A model generated the notes under the pieces. The model had not been told where the DNA came from, did not search any database, and saw nothing but the letters and a program-made list of their open reading frames with translations. A DNA stretch of 64,000 nucleotides from contig NZ_BMPI01000022.1 in the NCBI RefSeq assembly GCF_014647515.1, positions 68,147 through 132,146 of the forward strand, given 5' to 3'. Positions 36,051 to 45,286 of the stretch are shown piece by piece (positions within the stretch are counted from its first letter, which is position 1; the number at the start of each line of letters is the position of its first letter). Both the position numbers and the translations under genes were made by a program. The DNA comes from Dactylosporangium sucinum (GTDB lineage Bacteria > Actinomycetota > Actinomycetes > Mycobacteriales > Micromonosporaceae).

Positions 36051-37099
36051 TTCGGCATCCCGACGGTCGCGCCCTCGGCCAGGCCGTCGCCGGTGATCTC
36101 CACGCGGCCGCCGGCGAAGAGCCCCGTCGTCACCGGCACGTGGCGGGTCGTGGCGCCGTCGACGACCTCGACGCCGAAGCCGCCGCCGTCCAGCGCGACC
36201 AGCGCGGCGACCGGCACGGTGAGCACGTTCTCGCGCCGGGCCGCCGTGAACGTCACGTCGACCGACGCCAGCCCGAGTTCGGCCGTCGCCGCCTGGTCGT
36301 CGAGGGCGACGAGCGCCTCGATCCGGGTGGTCGGGTCGGCGTTGTTGCCCGCGCCGGGCTCGATGACCGTCGCCACCTCGGTGACCTTGCCGGGGGTGCG
36401 CTTGCCGCCGGGCAGCGTGACCGACACCGTGGCGCCGGGCTTGGCGACGGCGCGGTCGTCGACGTCGAGGTCGACGGTGACGACCTTCGTTGTCCCGGTG
36501 TACGTCAGGAGCCGCTGCCCCGGCGCCGCCGGCTGGCCGGCCTCGGCCTCCAGCGAGTCGACCCGGACGGTGCCGGCCGCGAAGACCACCCGGCCCAGCT
36601 CCACGACGCCGGTCTCGGGCAGGCCGAGGTCGTCCTGCCACCGCTCGACGGCGTCGGCGGTCGCGTCCGTGTACTCGTCGTCGACCGTGAAGCCGCGATA
36701 GCCGAGCGCGTGCAGGTTCTGCTCCAGCTGGGCGACGTCCGGGCCCTCGGTGCCCGGCGCCATCGCGCGATAGGCCGGGACGGTGCCGCTCAGCAGTACC
36801 GTCGGCGCGTTGTCCAGCCGGTAGAGCGGATGTCCCGGGGTCACCTCGGCGCCGGCGGCCGGCAGCCAGGTGACCGTGCCGGGCCTGCGGGCGGTCGCGG
36901 TCAGCGTCGGGCCGTAGCCGAGCTCGCCGTCGACGTCGAGCGTCTCCTGCAGCGTCTGCCGGGTGACCTGCGCGGTGGCCGGCGGCAGCGCGCTGGAGGT
37001 CTTCGTGCCCTCACCGCGGTCGGCGGCGGTGAGGGCAAACGTCACCGCGCCGCCGGCGATGATCACGACCGCCGCGGTGAGCGCGACGGGGCGCCTCAC
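36047..37099 (-). CDS. Periplasmic-adaptor-like exporter subunit with peptidoglycan-binding motif
   Basis: The 350-residue protein has an N-terminal signal anchor (VALTAAVVIIAGGAVTFAL), a biotinyl/lipoyl-like segment, a peptidoglycan-binding-type domain (GPDVAQLEQNLHALGYRG) and an HlyD/MacA-like beta-barrel. In Gram-positive bacteria such adaptors work with MacB-type permeases. It is coupled to its neighbours by GTGA overlaps on both sides. Confidence 0.88.
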   Translation of the reverse strand: MRRPVALTAAVVIIAGGAVTFALTAADRGEGTKTSSALPPATAQVTRQTLQETLDVDGELGYGPTLTATARRPGTVTWLPAAGAEVTPGHPLYRLDNAPTVLLSGTVPAYRAMAPGTEGPDVAQLEQNLHALGYRGFTVDDEYTDATADAVERWQDDLGLPETGVVELGRVVFAAGTVRVDSLEAEAGQPAAPGQRLLTYTGTTKVVTVDLDVDDRAVAKPGATVSVTLPGGKRTPGKVTEVATVIEPGAGNNADPTTRIEALVALDDQAATAELGLASVDVTFTAARRENVLTVPVAALVALDGGGFGVEVVDGATTRHVPVTTGLFAGGRVEITGDGLAEGATVGMPK

Positions 37100-37569
37100 T
37101 GCTGGAGCTCCTTCGCGCAGGCCTGTTCCGCGGCCTTGAAGTCGGGGTCGTCGGCGACGCTCTTGTCCAGGCGGATGCCGGTGCCGTCGGGGTCGGGGAA
37201 CGCCTCGACGCCGTTGGCCCGCATGCACTGGGCGTACTTGCGCATCCGGGCCTCCTGCTGCGGGTCCCCTCCGCCGCCGCCGTTCATGCCCTGCGGCGCC
37301 CACTCGCGGCAGGCCTCCATCGCCTTCTGGACCTGCTCCTGGCTGACCGAGCCGTCGAACTTCATCATCACGCCCTTGCCGGGCTCCGGGTCCGGCACGT
37401 TGACGCCGTTCTCCCGCATGCACTGGGCGAACTTCAGCGCTTTCGCACCGGGGTCGGCGCTGGCGCTGGGGCTGGCTTGGGTGCCCGTCTCTTCCGCCTT
37501 GCCGCCGCAGCCGGCCACGGTGAGCGCGAGGGCGAGTACGGCCGTCGCGGCATACAGGTGTCGTCGCAT
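37096..37569 (-). CDS. Lipoprotein with duplicated CMRxNGV motif
   Basis: The 157-residue protein has a lipobox (LTVAGCGG, Cys near residue 20) and two copies of a motif, FAQCMRENGVNVPDPEP and YAQCMRANGVEAFPDPD, about 57 residues apart. The family is widespread in actinobacteria beside MacAB-like exporters; its role is unknown. AGGAGCGACC precedes the ATG. It heads the exporter operon and diverges from a two-component system. Confidence 0.82.
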   Translation of the reverse strand: MRRHLYAATAVLALALTVAGCGGKAEETGTQASPSASADPGAKALKFAQCMRENGVNVPDPEPGKGVMMKFDGSVSQEQVQKAMEACREWAPQGMNGGGGGDPQQEARMRKYAQCMRANGVEAFPDPDGTGIRLDKSVADDPDFKAAEQACAKELQQ

Positions 37570-37621
37570 GGTCGCTCCTGTTTCGGTGGGTTCGTCCGGC
37601 GGCCCATGCAACGCGGTGGCC

Positions 37622-37637
37622 CGTTTCCGGAGCGTTT
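37622..37637 (+). promoter_or_regulatory. Direct repeat CGTTT with 11-base period
   Basis: CGTTT at 37622-37626 and 37633-37637 are spaced as OmpR/PhoB-type response regulators prefer, and sit in the divergent promoter region between the exporter operon and the response regulator. Functional use is inferred. Confidence 0.35.
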
Positions 37638-37685
37638 GCGCTGGTGATAACGGCGGGGAAACACCACCGGTGGCAACCTTGAGCG

Positions 37686-38348
37686 ATGCGGGTGCTGGTG
37701 GTGGAGGACGAACGGATGCTCGCCGAGGCGATCGCCGAGTGGCTGCGCGAGGAGACCCACGCGGTCGACGTGGCCTTCGACGGCGCGGCCGCGCTGGAGC
37801 GCATCGAGGTCAACGACTACGACGTGGTCGTCCTGGACCGGGACCTGCCGATCGTGCACGGCGACGACGTCTGCCGGACCGTGGTCGGCTCGGGCTCCTC
37901 GTCGGCGGCCCGCGTGCTCATGCTGACCGCCGCCGCGGAGATCGGCGACCGGGTCGCCGGGCTGTCGATCGGCGCCGACGACTACCTGACGAAGCCGTTC
38001 GCGTTCCCCGAGCTGGCCGCGCGGGTGCTGGCGCTGGGTCGCCGGTCGCGCCCGCTGGTGCCGCCGGTGCTGCGGCGGGCCGGGATCACGCTGGACCCGG
38101 CCCGGCGCGAGGTGACCCGCGACGGGCGATATGTCCCGCTGTCGAAGAAGGAGTTTGCGGTACTGGCTGAGCTCCTGCGGGCCGAGGGGACGGTGGTGTC
38201 GGCCGAGCACCTGCTGGAGAAGGCGTGGGACGAGCACGTCGACCCGTTCACCGGGGCGGTGCGGCTCACGATCCTCAAGCTGCGCCGCAAGCTCGGCGAC
38301 CCGCCGGTCGTCGAGACCACGCCGGGTGTCGGGTACCGGATCGCATGA
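37686..38348 (+). CDS. OmpR-family response regulator
   Basis: The 220-residue regulator has a receiver domain (EDE, phosphoacceptor Asp in VVLDRDLP near residue 52, LTKPFAF lysine) and a winged-helix DNA-binding domain (VPLSKKEFAVLAELL). It is coupled to the following histidine kinase by ATGA and divergent from the MacAB-like exporter. A role in inducing that exporter under envelope stress is likely. Confidence 0.94.
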   Translation: MRVLVVEDERMLAEAIAEWLREETHAVDVAFDGAAALERIEVNDYDVVVLDRDLPIVHGDDVCRTVVGSGSSSAARVLMLTAAAEIGDRVAGLSIGADDYLTKPFAFPELAARVLALGRRSRPLVPPVLRRAGITLDPARREVTRDGRYVPLSKKEFAVLAELLRAEGTVVSAEHLLEKAWDEHVDPFTGAVRLTILKLRRKLGDPPVVETTPGVGYRIA

Positions 38349-39532
38349 GCTTCCGTCCCACGCTGCGGCTCCGCCTGACGCTCGTCTACGGCGGCCTGTT
38401 CCTGCTGGCCGGCATGGCCCTGCTCGGCGTGACCTACCTGCTGTTCAGCAAGCAGCTGTCCGACTCCGTCGGGGGCTACCTTCCCGACGAGCCCGGCATG
38501 AACCGTCAAGTGATGGTCCTCCGGCGCGACGGCACCACCCTGACCGGCGAGGCCGCCCTCGAGTGGATGCGCCGGCAGCAGGCCGAACTGCAGGACGCGG
38601 CGACGACCTCGCTGCTCACCCAGGGCGCGATCGCCCTCGCTCTGGTCGCCGCCGCGGCGGCCGCCTCCGGCTGGGTGGTCGCGGGCCGCATGCTCGCCCC
38701 GCTGCACCGCGTCACCGCCACGGCCCGCCGGATCGCCGCCGCCCCCGCCACCGACCGCAGCCTGCAGCAGCGCATCGACCTGCACGGCCCGCTGGACGAG
38801 GTCAAGGAGCTGGCCGACACCTTCGACCGGATGGTGGAGCGGCTGGACCACGCCTTCGACGGCCAGCGCCGCTTCGTCGCCAACGCCTCCCATGAGCTGC
38901 GCACGCCGCTCACGCTGAACCGCGCCCTGGTCGAGCTGGCGATGCACCGCCGCACCGCCTCGCCCGACGTCATACAGCTCGGCGAGAGCCTGCTGCAGAT
39001 CAACGCCCGCCACGAGCGGCTCATCTCGGGCCTGCTGCTGCTCGCCCGCGCCGACCACGAGATCGCCGAGCGCTCGCCGGTGGACCTCGCCGACGTGGTC
39101 ACCCACGTGGTGGCCCAGACCAAGGACGAGGCCGACGAGGCGCGCGTCGACGTCACCGAGTCGGCGGACGCCGCTCCGACGCTGGGTGACGCGCTGCTGC
39201 TGGAGCGGCTGGTGCACAACCTGGTCGAGAACGGCGTCCGCCACAATGTCGTGGACGGCTGGGTGCATGTGGCCAGCCGTTCGGCGCCGGGCGGCGGGGC
39301 GGAGCTGGAGGTCAGCAACAGCGGCCCGGTCGTCCCGCCCTACGACGTCCCGGCCCTCTTCGAGCCGTTCCGCCGGCTGGGGCCGGAACGGCTGGTGACG
39401 GCGAAGGGCTCCGGGCTCGGGTTGTCGATCGTCCTGTCGGTGGCCCGCGCCCACGGCGGCGACGTGCAGGCGGTGCCGCGGGAGGGTGGCGGGCTCGTGG
39501 TCACGGTCCGCCTGCCGAGGGGTGCTGGTTAG
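38345..39532 (+). CDS. Membrane sensor histidine kinase
   Basis: The 395-residue kinase has two transmembrane helices (residues about 12-32 and 95-118), a short outside loop, a HAMP domain, a phosphoacceptor His in SHELRTPLT, an N-box (HNLVENGVRHN) and a G-box (GSGLGLSIV). It is the partner of the preceding response regulator. The short sensor loop suggests it senses the membrane or works with its exporter neighbours. Confidence 0.94.
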   Translation: MSFRPTLRLRLTLVYGGLFLLAGMALLGVTYLLFSKQLSDSVGGYLPDEPGMNRQVMVLRRDGTTLTGEAALEWMRRQQAELQDAATTSLLTQGAIALALVAAAAAASGWVVAGRMLAPLHRVTATARRIAAAPATDRSLQQRIDLHGPLDEVKELADTFDRMVERLDHAFDGQRRFVANASHELRTPLTLNRALVELAMHRRTASPDVIQLGESLLQINARHERLISGLLLLARADHEIAERSPVDLADVVTHVVAQTKDEADEARVDVTESADAAPTLGDALLLERLVHNLVENGVRHNVVDGWVHVASRSAPGGGAELEVSNSGPVVPPYDVPALFEPFRRLGPERLVTAKGSGLGLSIVLSVARAHGGDVQAVPREGGGLVVTVRLPRGAG

Positions 39533-39535
39533 CCG

Positions 39536-40450
39536 TCAGGCGACCCTTCCGCCGGGCGTTGCTTCGACCGTTGCCCCGGCCGGCGCGGGCCTCCGGCCGA
39601 GCGCCGCGCCTATGGCGAAGCCGGTGAACACCAGGTAGAGCACCGGGTCGAACTCGGCGATGTCGCCGACGAGGAACGCGTCCGGCCAGGCCGGGATGCC
39701 CAGGTTCTGGCCGGTGAGCACCACGAACAGCCACAGGGGGGCACCCTGCGGGTCGGGGTGCTGGGCGGAGTTGAGCACCGGCACCATCGTCGCCACGTCG
39801 GCCAGCACGACCGCGCCGGCGATGGCGAGCCATCGTGCCGAACGTCGTCGGCCGGCCCTGGCGCGGTGCCCGGCCCAGGCCAGCAGGAGCGCGAGGCCGC
39901 CGAAATACAGCAGGTAGGCCGGGCCGTGCAGCCTGATCTTGTCGGTGTTGTTGGAGACGGCGTAGAAGAGCAGGCAGATCGCCAGCGGCGGGACCGTCAC
40001 GGCCGCGACGAGCGTCGCCGGGCGGTCGGGCAGGCTCCACCGGCGGCCGAGCAGCGCGAGCAGCAGCGCCCCGAGCACGCAGAGCCCGGTGATCATCGGC
40101 ATCTGCAGGTCCATCGGGTCGAACGCGCCGCTCCCATACGGAATCCGGTGGACCACGACGCTCATGACCACCACGCTCGCGGCGAGCAGGACGAACCCGA
40201 TGACCGGAGCGAGGAGCACGAGCCGGACGGCATGCCACAGCTGGCGCAGTCGCATGGCGGCGGACATCGGCTGCCGGGCGGGGCGGGCGAGGGCGAGACT
40301 TCCGGAGTAGCGCAGCATCGCCCACGGCCGTCCGGCCTCGCCCAGGACGTGCAGCTCGGCCGCCCACTCGCGGTGCAGCTCGTCGCGGATCGGTGCCGGC
40401 CAGCGCCGTGCCGCCGCCCGCAGCAGGGCCTCGGCCAGCCGCGCGGTCAC
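39536..40450 (-). CDS. Multi-pass membrane protein, function unknown
   Basis: The protein of about 304 residues has a cytoplasmic N-terminal region (RDELHREWAAELHVLGEAGRP) and about seven hydrophobic helices. The N-terminal motif is common in actinobacterial membrane proteins partnered with PadR regulators. The GTG overlaps the PadR stop (GTGA). Its stop lies 4 bases from the convergent kinase stop. Confidence 0.8.
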   Translation of the reverse strand: MTARLAEALLRAAARRWPAPIRDELHREWAAELHVLGEAGRPWAMLRYSGSLALARPARQPMSAAMRLRQLWHAVRLVLLAPVIGFVLLAASVVVMSVVVHRIPYGSGAFDPMDLQMPMITGLCVLGALLLALLGRRWSLPDRPATLVAAVTVPPLAICLLFYAVSNNTDKIRLHGPAYLLYFGGLALLLAWAGHRARAGRRRSARWLAIAGAVVLADVATMVPVLNSAQHPDPQGAPLWLFVVLTGQNLGIPAWPDAFLVGDIAEFDPVLYLVFTGFAIGAALGRRPAPAGATVEATPGGRVA

Positions 40451-40791
40451 CACGCCGGCCTCACGGTGCCCGAGGCGTTCTTGGTGGTCGGGACGGCCGT
40501 GCGGCGGTGCAGCTCGGCCAGCGCGTCGCGGGCCTGCTCGACCCCGTCAGGTGTCAGTCGGTAGAACCGGCGGGCGGGCCGCCCGGCCTCGGCCGGGTCG
40601 ATGTCCTCCCAGAGCGCGGTCACCCAGCCCGCCTCCTGGAGCCGGTGCAGGATCGGGTAAAGCGTGCCGCTGGCGAGTCCGGTGGCCTGGATGAGCTCCA
40701 GCCCGTAGCGGTCCGCCGCCGGATCGGCGAGCAGCGCCGCCAGCACCTGCGCTGTGGTCACGGTCATTCGCACCGGGCCACTGTATCGCAT
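40447..40791 (-). CDS. PadR-family transcriptional regulator
   Basis: The regulator of about 108-114 residues has the PadR winged helix (TTAQVLAALLADPAADRYGLELIQATGLASGTLYPILHRLQEAGWV). It probably controls the coupled membrane protein. A TGTA-N9-TACA repeat at 40782-40798, of the PadR-operator type, overlaps the outermost ATG. The real start may therefore be GTG 40773 or ATG 40767. Confidence 0.9.
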   Translation of the reverse strand: MRYSGPVRMTVTTAQVLAALLADPAADRYGLELIQATGLASGTLYPILHRLQEAGWVTALWEDIDPAEAGRPARRFYRLTPDGVEQARDALAELHRRTAVPTTKNASGTVRPAW

Positions 40792-40812
40792 CTCTACATA
40801 GGGTGCTGCCCC

Positions 40813-41214
40813 TCAGGGGAGTGCCTCGATGGCTGGGATCAGCGCCGCCTCCTCGTAGCGGAAGTGTTCGTCGAGCTCGGCCGCCAGGCTGTCGACGCGT
40901 TCGCGGAGGGCGTGCGGATCGGTGGCCAGCGCGCGCAGCTCGCGGATCCGCTCGGCCACCACGGCGTGCTCGCGGCGGAGGCGGTCGAGGACCGGCGTCA
41001 GCTCCGGCAGCGCATCGTCCAGGAACGGGAAGGCGAGCGTGTCCTCGCCGGTGTGGTGGGCCGTCAGCGACGCGCAGAACGCCACGCAGTGCTCGGCCAG
41101 GCGCTCGGGGAGTGCCTCGCCGGATCGGAGGCGGTCGAGGTCGGCGCGCAGGCCGTTGTGGATGTCGGCGAGCTGGCGGGCCGCCGCGCGCAAGCGGTCG
41201 GCGGTGGTGGGCAT
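40813..41214 (-). CDS. Hemerythrin HHE-domain protein
   Basis: This 133-residue four-helix protein has hemerythrin-type iron ligands: His in LADIHNGL, HHTGED, the REHAV motif and HFRYEE near the C-terminus. It probably binds a di-iron centre and senses or buffers oxygen or nitric oxide. GGGGG precedes ATG 41214; a longer frame would run across the marR operator region. It diverges from a MarR regulator. Confidence 0.88.
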   Translation of the reverse strand: MPTTADRLRAAARQLADIHNGLRADLDRLRSGEALPERLAEHCVAFCASLTAHHTGEDTLAFPFLDDALPELTPVLDRLRREHAVVAERIRELRALATDPHALRERVDSLAAELDEHFRYEEAALIPAIEALP

Positions 41215-41237
41215 GCGACCCCCTACGATGTGGAAAG

Positions 41238-41268
41238 CTTTGCCAGCAAAATTACTTTGGAGACAAAG
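41238..41268. promoter_or_regulatory. Two CTTTG-N4-CAAA(G) inverted repeats between hemerythrin gene and marR
   Basis: CTTTG-CCAG-CAAAA at 41238-41251 and CTTTG-GAGA-CAAAG at 41255-41268 (perfect) are 17 bases apart and fill the 56-base intergenic region. Their form and position suit a MarR-dimer operator that controls both genes. Confidence 0.6.
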
Positions 41269-41270
41269 GT

Positions 41271-41717
41271 ATGTCAACGGGCCTCGGCGTCGACGACGGT
41301 GTGCGGATGTTGCTGCTGCTCATGCCGCGCATGGTGGGGCGCGCGAAGCGGATCCCCGTGCCGGCCGAGCTGCAGTCGTTGTCGCTCGCGCCGCGGCACT
41401 TGTCGCTGCTCTCGTACCTCCTGTTCGACGGACCCCTCGGCGTCAACGAACTCGCCAAGCGCCTGGAGGTCGCGCCGACGACCGTGAGCCTCATGGTCGC
41501 CGAGCTCAGCCGGGCCGACGTGGTGGAGCGGGCGGAGGACCCGGCCGACCGCCGCCGGGCGATCGTGAGCATCACCGACCGTCGACGTCCGGCCATCGAC
41601 GCCTGGCTGTCGCGGGGTGCGCACGCCTGGCGGAAGGTGCTGGAACCGCTCACCCCGCAGGAGCGCCAGCTGTTCGTCGACACCCTGGCCGCGTACGAGC
41701 GCGAACTTCAGACGTGA
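41271..41717 (+). CDS. MarR-family transcriptional regulator
   Basis: The 148-residue protein has the MarR winged helix (LSLLSYLLFDGPLGVNELAKRLEVAPTTVSLMVAELSRADVVER) followed by the wing motif EDPADRRRAIVSIT. It should repress itself and the divergent hemerythrin gene, perhaps in response to oxidative or nitrosative stress. ATG 41271 lies 2 bases after the second operator. Confidence 0.92.
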   Translation: MSTGLGVDDGVRMLLLLMPRMVGRAKRIPVPAELQSLSLAPRHLSLLSYLLFDGPLGVNELAKRLEVAPTTVSLMVAELSRADVVERAEDPADRRRAIVSITDRRRPAIDAWLSRGAHAWRKVLEPLTPQERQLFVDTLAAYERELQT

Positions 41718-42321
41718 CAGCGCAGGCGGACGAGCAGCACCTCCGCCGAGGTCCCGACCCTCGCCGGAGCACACCGCCGCCTCGGTCCGCCAGGCGTCCA
41801 GGTCGAGCAGGCCAAGTGGCCCACCCGCGCACATATCCGGAAAATCGGATAAAGTGCCGACCAGCCGAGAGTCACTCGCGTGGCCCGGCGGCACCACGAA
41901 CGCGGGATCGGCGAGCCGCCACGACTCCCGCCGGCCCGGAAAGCCGCGATGCGCCCCGAACGGGGCCATTGCCGCATTCGGCGCGTCCACGCCGGGCGCA
42001 CACGCCGTCAGCGAGAGACCGGCCAGCGCAACCCTTCGCGGGCCAGCGGTTCGGGGGCCGCACCCGTCGTTGGGCGCGGCCCCTCACCCCGAAAAAGGTG
42101 CGCGCGACCGAAACATCCCCGTTCGTCCGGGAGTAATGAACAGGGCTCCGCCTGAGTAAGAAGACGGGGGTTCTGAGCAAGTCCTGGACGCATTCCGGCA
42201 CGCGCTTGCCTTCCAGTGAAAAAGGGTCGCCGCCGCTGCTCTCTTGCCGCTCTCATCTGACTACCATCGAGTGTTCAGCGTGCAGCTTCGAGGGGAGGCG
42301 GCGGCCGCACAGAGGGTGGTT
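41718..42321 (+). other. Non-coding region before the SARP gene
   Basis: I see no gene in these 604 bases. Reading frames exist on both strands but none has a family-like sequence or a good start. It presumably contains the promoter of the SARP-type regulator. Confidence 0.4.
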
Positions 42322-45270
42322 ATGCGCAATTCGACCAGGTTTTCGATCTTGGGGCCGGTGCTGATTCGCACACCGGTTACCGAAATCACGGTCGCTGCGC
42401 CCCGCGAACGGGTGCTACTCGCCCTGCTGTTGCTCCGCGAGGGGCAACTCGTGCCCGTGCAACAGGTCATCACCGCGCTGTGGGACACGCATCCGCCGCC
42501 GACCGCGCGCGCCCAGGTCCACAGCTGCGTCTCCCGGCTGCGCCAGCTCCTCAGGCGGGCCGGCCTGCCGGAGGACCTGGTCATCACCGAGCCCGCGGGG
42601 TATCGGATCAAGGTCGGCCCCGAGGACCTCGACGCCGCCCTGTTCGCCACCCGGGTCGAGCGGGGGCGGGCCTGCGCCGCCGAGGGCGACCTGACCGGCG
42701 CGCGGGACGAGCTCCGGTCCGCGCTGGCCCTGTGGCGCGGGCGTCCGCTGGCGGACGTGGATTCCGAGACGGTACGGGCGGCCGCCGCCCACCTCGACGA
42801 GCAGTGGACCGCCGCCATGGCGTTCTGCCTCGACCTGGAGCTCCAGCTCGACCTCGCCGAGGAGATCCTCGCCGAGGTGGCCGACCTCGTCGAACGATTT
42901 CCCCTCAACGAGCAGTTCCGCGGCCACCTGATGACCGCGCTCGCGCGCACCGGCCGGCGGGCCGACGCCCTCGCCGTGTTCCGGCGAGGGCGGGCGCTGC
43001 TCAACGACGAGCTGGGCATCGAGCCCGGCGCCGAGCTGGTCGAGCTGCACCGGCGCATCCTCAACGGCGACGTGACGCTGCTGCTCATGCCGCACGTCTC
43101 CCGGGGCGGCATCCGGCGGCCGGCCCGCTGCCTGCCCCGCGACATCGCCGACTTCGCCGGCCGGGCCGAGACCGTGCAGCGCATCGTCGACGCGCTCAGC
43201 GACGGGCGGCAGGCCGTGATCGCCATCGACGGCATGGCCGGCACGGGCAAGACCACCCTGGCCGTGCGGGCCGCCCACGCCGTCTCCGACGGTTACCCCG
43301 ACGGGCAGCTGTACCTCGACCTGCGCGGCCACAGCGACCGCACCCCGCTCGACCCCGGCGAGGCGCTGGGCCTGCTGCTGCGCCAGCTCGAGGTACCCGT
43401 CGAACGGGTCCCGCAAGGACTCGACGAGCGGGCCATGCTCTGGCGCACCGAGCTGGCCGACCGGCAGGTGCTCGTCCTGCTCGACAACGCTCTCGACACC
43501 GCCCAGGTGTTGCCGCTGCTGCCCGGCAGCGCGCAGACCGCGGTGATCATCACCAGCCGGCGGCGGCTCGGCGGGCTGGACGGCGTGCAGCCGCTCTCGC
43601 TCGACGTACTGCCGATCGAGGACGCCGTCGAGCTGCTGCGGCGCACCGTCGGCGAGCGGGCGTTCGCCGACCCGGCGTCCACCGCCGAGGTCGCCGAGCT
43701 GTGCGGGCGGCTCCCGCTCGCGGTCCGGCTGGCGGCCGCCCGGCTGCAGCACCGGCCCAGCTGGAGCGTCGCCGACCTGGTGGCGCGGCTGCGCACCGCC
43801 GACCGCCGCCTGCCGGAGCTCGCCGTCGACGGCCGGACCGTCGCCGCGGCGTTCACGCTGTCGTTCCAGCACCTTCCGGTACCGCTGCAGCATCTTTTCG
43901 CCGTGCTTGGACTGCATCCGCCGGGGGACTTCGAGCCGTCCGCGGCGGCGGCCCTCGCCGACCTGCCGCCGGCCGAGGCCGAGGCGCTGCTGGAGGACCT
44001 CGTCGACGTGCACCTGGTCGAGGCGCCGGCGGCCGGGCGGTACCGGCTGCACGACCTGCTGCGCGACTACGCCGCGCAGCTGGCCGGCGCGGCCACGGCA
44101 CCGGCCGTCAGGCGGCTGCTCGACCACTACCTGCACAGCGTCGTCAGCGCGACCCGGTTCATGGAGCTGTCCGACGCGAAGACGGTGCTGCGGCTCGGCC
44201 CGCCGCCACCGACCGCGAAGCATTTCGCCACGCTCGGTGACGCGCGGCGCTGGCTCGACCGGGAGCTGCCCAACGTGCTGTCCGTCGCCCGGCTCGCCGC
44301 CGAGTCGGGCCTGCACCGGCACACCTGCCTGATGACGCGCGCGGTGTCGCCGTTCCTGTTCGGCGTCGGGTTCGGCGAGACGCAGCTCGACCTGTACGAG
44401 CGGGCGATCGCCGCCGCCGTCGCGCTCGGCGACGGCGAGCTGGAGGCGGAGTCGCGCAACTACCAGGCCGCCGTGTACTTCCGCATGGGCCGCATCGCCG
44501 ACGCGCTCGCCACGCTGCAGCTGGTCGTCGAGATCGCCGAGCGCGACGGCCTGCCCCGGCTGGTCGGCACCGCGCTCACGAACCGGGCCATGCTGCTGAC
44601 CAAGCTGGGCCAGTATCCGGAGGCGATCGCCGCCGCCGAGGCCGCGTCCCGGGTGCCGCAGCGTCATCCGGACTATGTGGTGCCCGCGAGCCTCGAGTTC
44701 AAGATGCACAACATGATCGGCGTCGTGCACACGCAGGCCGGCAACTACGCGCAGGCCCTCGTGGCCAACCGCCGCGGGATGGCGGTCGCGCGGCGCCTCG
44801 GCGGGGTCCGCCCGGTCGCGATCATGATGGGCGAGCTGGGCCTCGTCCATCTGCACCTCGGCCACCTCGGCGTCGCCACCGGCCTGCTGCGCCGGGCGCT
44901 GCTGCTCAAGCAGGACTCCTACAACCAGTACGGCGCCGCCGAGACGCTCTCGAAGCTCGGCACCGCGCACCGCATCGCCGGCCGGGTCAAGGACGCGATC
45001 GCCTGCCAGCGGGCCGCCCGCGAGCAGATGGAGCAGGTCGCCGACGTGTCCGGGCAGTGCCTGGCCGCCAACGACCTCGCCTTCTCGCTGCAGGCGCTCG
45101 GCGCGCAGGAGGAGGCGCGGGCCCTGCACCGCGAGGCGCTGGCCAAGTCGACGCGGATCGGCGACCGCTACGAGCAGGCCCGGGCCCTGGCCGGGCTGGG
45201 CCGCACGGACGAGGCAGTGGCGCTCTTCACCTCCCTGGGTGCGCGTGATCTGTCCGCATTGACGCGCTGA
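42322..45270 (+). CDS. SARP/BTAD transcriptional regulator with NB-ARC and TPR domains
   Basis: The 982-residue regulator begins with an OmpR-like winged helix of the SARP type (FSILGPVLIRTP, RERVLLALLLLREGQLVPVQQVITALW), followed by a bacterial transcriptional activation domain (about residues 95-245). An NB-ARC ATPase follows with P-loop GMAGTGKTTLA near residue 305 and LVLLDN. TPR repeats fill the C-terminal 300 residues. It resembles AfsR. AGAGGGTGG precedes ATG 42322. No biosynthetic cluster is adjacent, so its targets are probably elsewhere. Confidence 0.92.
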   Translation: MRNSTRFSILGPVLIRTPVTEITVAAPRERVLLALLLLREGQLVPVQQVITALWDTHPPPTARAQVHSCVSRLRQLLRRAGLPEDLVITEPAGYRIKVGPEDLDAALFATRVERGRACAAEGDLTGARDELRSALALWRGRPLADVDSETVRAAAAHLDEQWTAAMAFCLDLELQLDLAEEILAEVADLVERFPLNEQFRGHLMTALARTGRRADALAVFRRGRALLNDELGIEPGAELVELHRRILNGDVTLLLMPHVSRGGIRRPARCLPRDIADFAGRAETVQRIVDALSDGRQAVIAIDGMAGTGKTTLAVRAAHAVSDGYPDGQLYLDLRGHSDRTPLDPGEALGLLLRQLEVPVERVPQGLDERAMLWRTELADRQVLVLLDNALDTAQVLPLLPGSAQTAVIITSRRRLGGLDGVQPLSLDVLPIEDAVELLRRTVGERAFADPASTAEVAELCGRLPLAVRLAAARLQHRPSWSVADLVARLRTADRRLPELAVDGRTVAAAFTLSFQHLPVPLQHLFAVLGLHPPGDFEPSAAAALADLPPAEAEALLEDLVDVHLVEAPAAGRYRLHDLLRDYAAQLAGAATAPAVRRLLDHYLHSVVSATRFMELSDAKTVLRLGPPPPTAKHFATLGDARRWLDRELPNVLSVARLAAESGLHRHTCLMTRAVSPFLFGVGFGETQLDLYERAIAAAVALGDGELEAESRNYQAAVYFRMGRIADALATLQLVVEIAERDGLPRLVGTALTNRAMLLTKLGQYPEAIAAAEAASRVPQRHPDYVVPASLEFKMHNMIGVVHTQAGNYAQALVANRRGMAVARRLGGVRPVAIMMGELGLVHLHLGHLGVATGLLRRALLLKQDSYNQYGAAETLSKLGTAHRIAGRVKDAIACQRAAREQMEQVADVSGQCLAANDLAFSLQALGAQEEARALHREALAKSTRIGDRYEQARALAGLGRTDEAVALFTSLGARDLSALTR

Positions 45271-45286
45271 GCGGCACCATTGGTTT

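Noticed and set aside
41718..42321. Minus-strand open frames before the SARP gene
   Set aside because: No recognisable motif, no ribosome site, and they run through the marR coding region in antisense.
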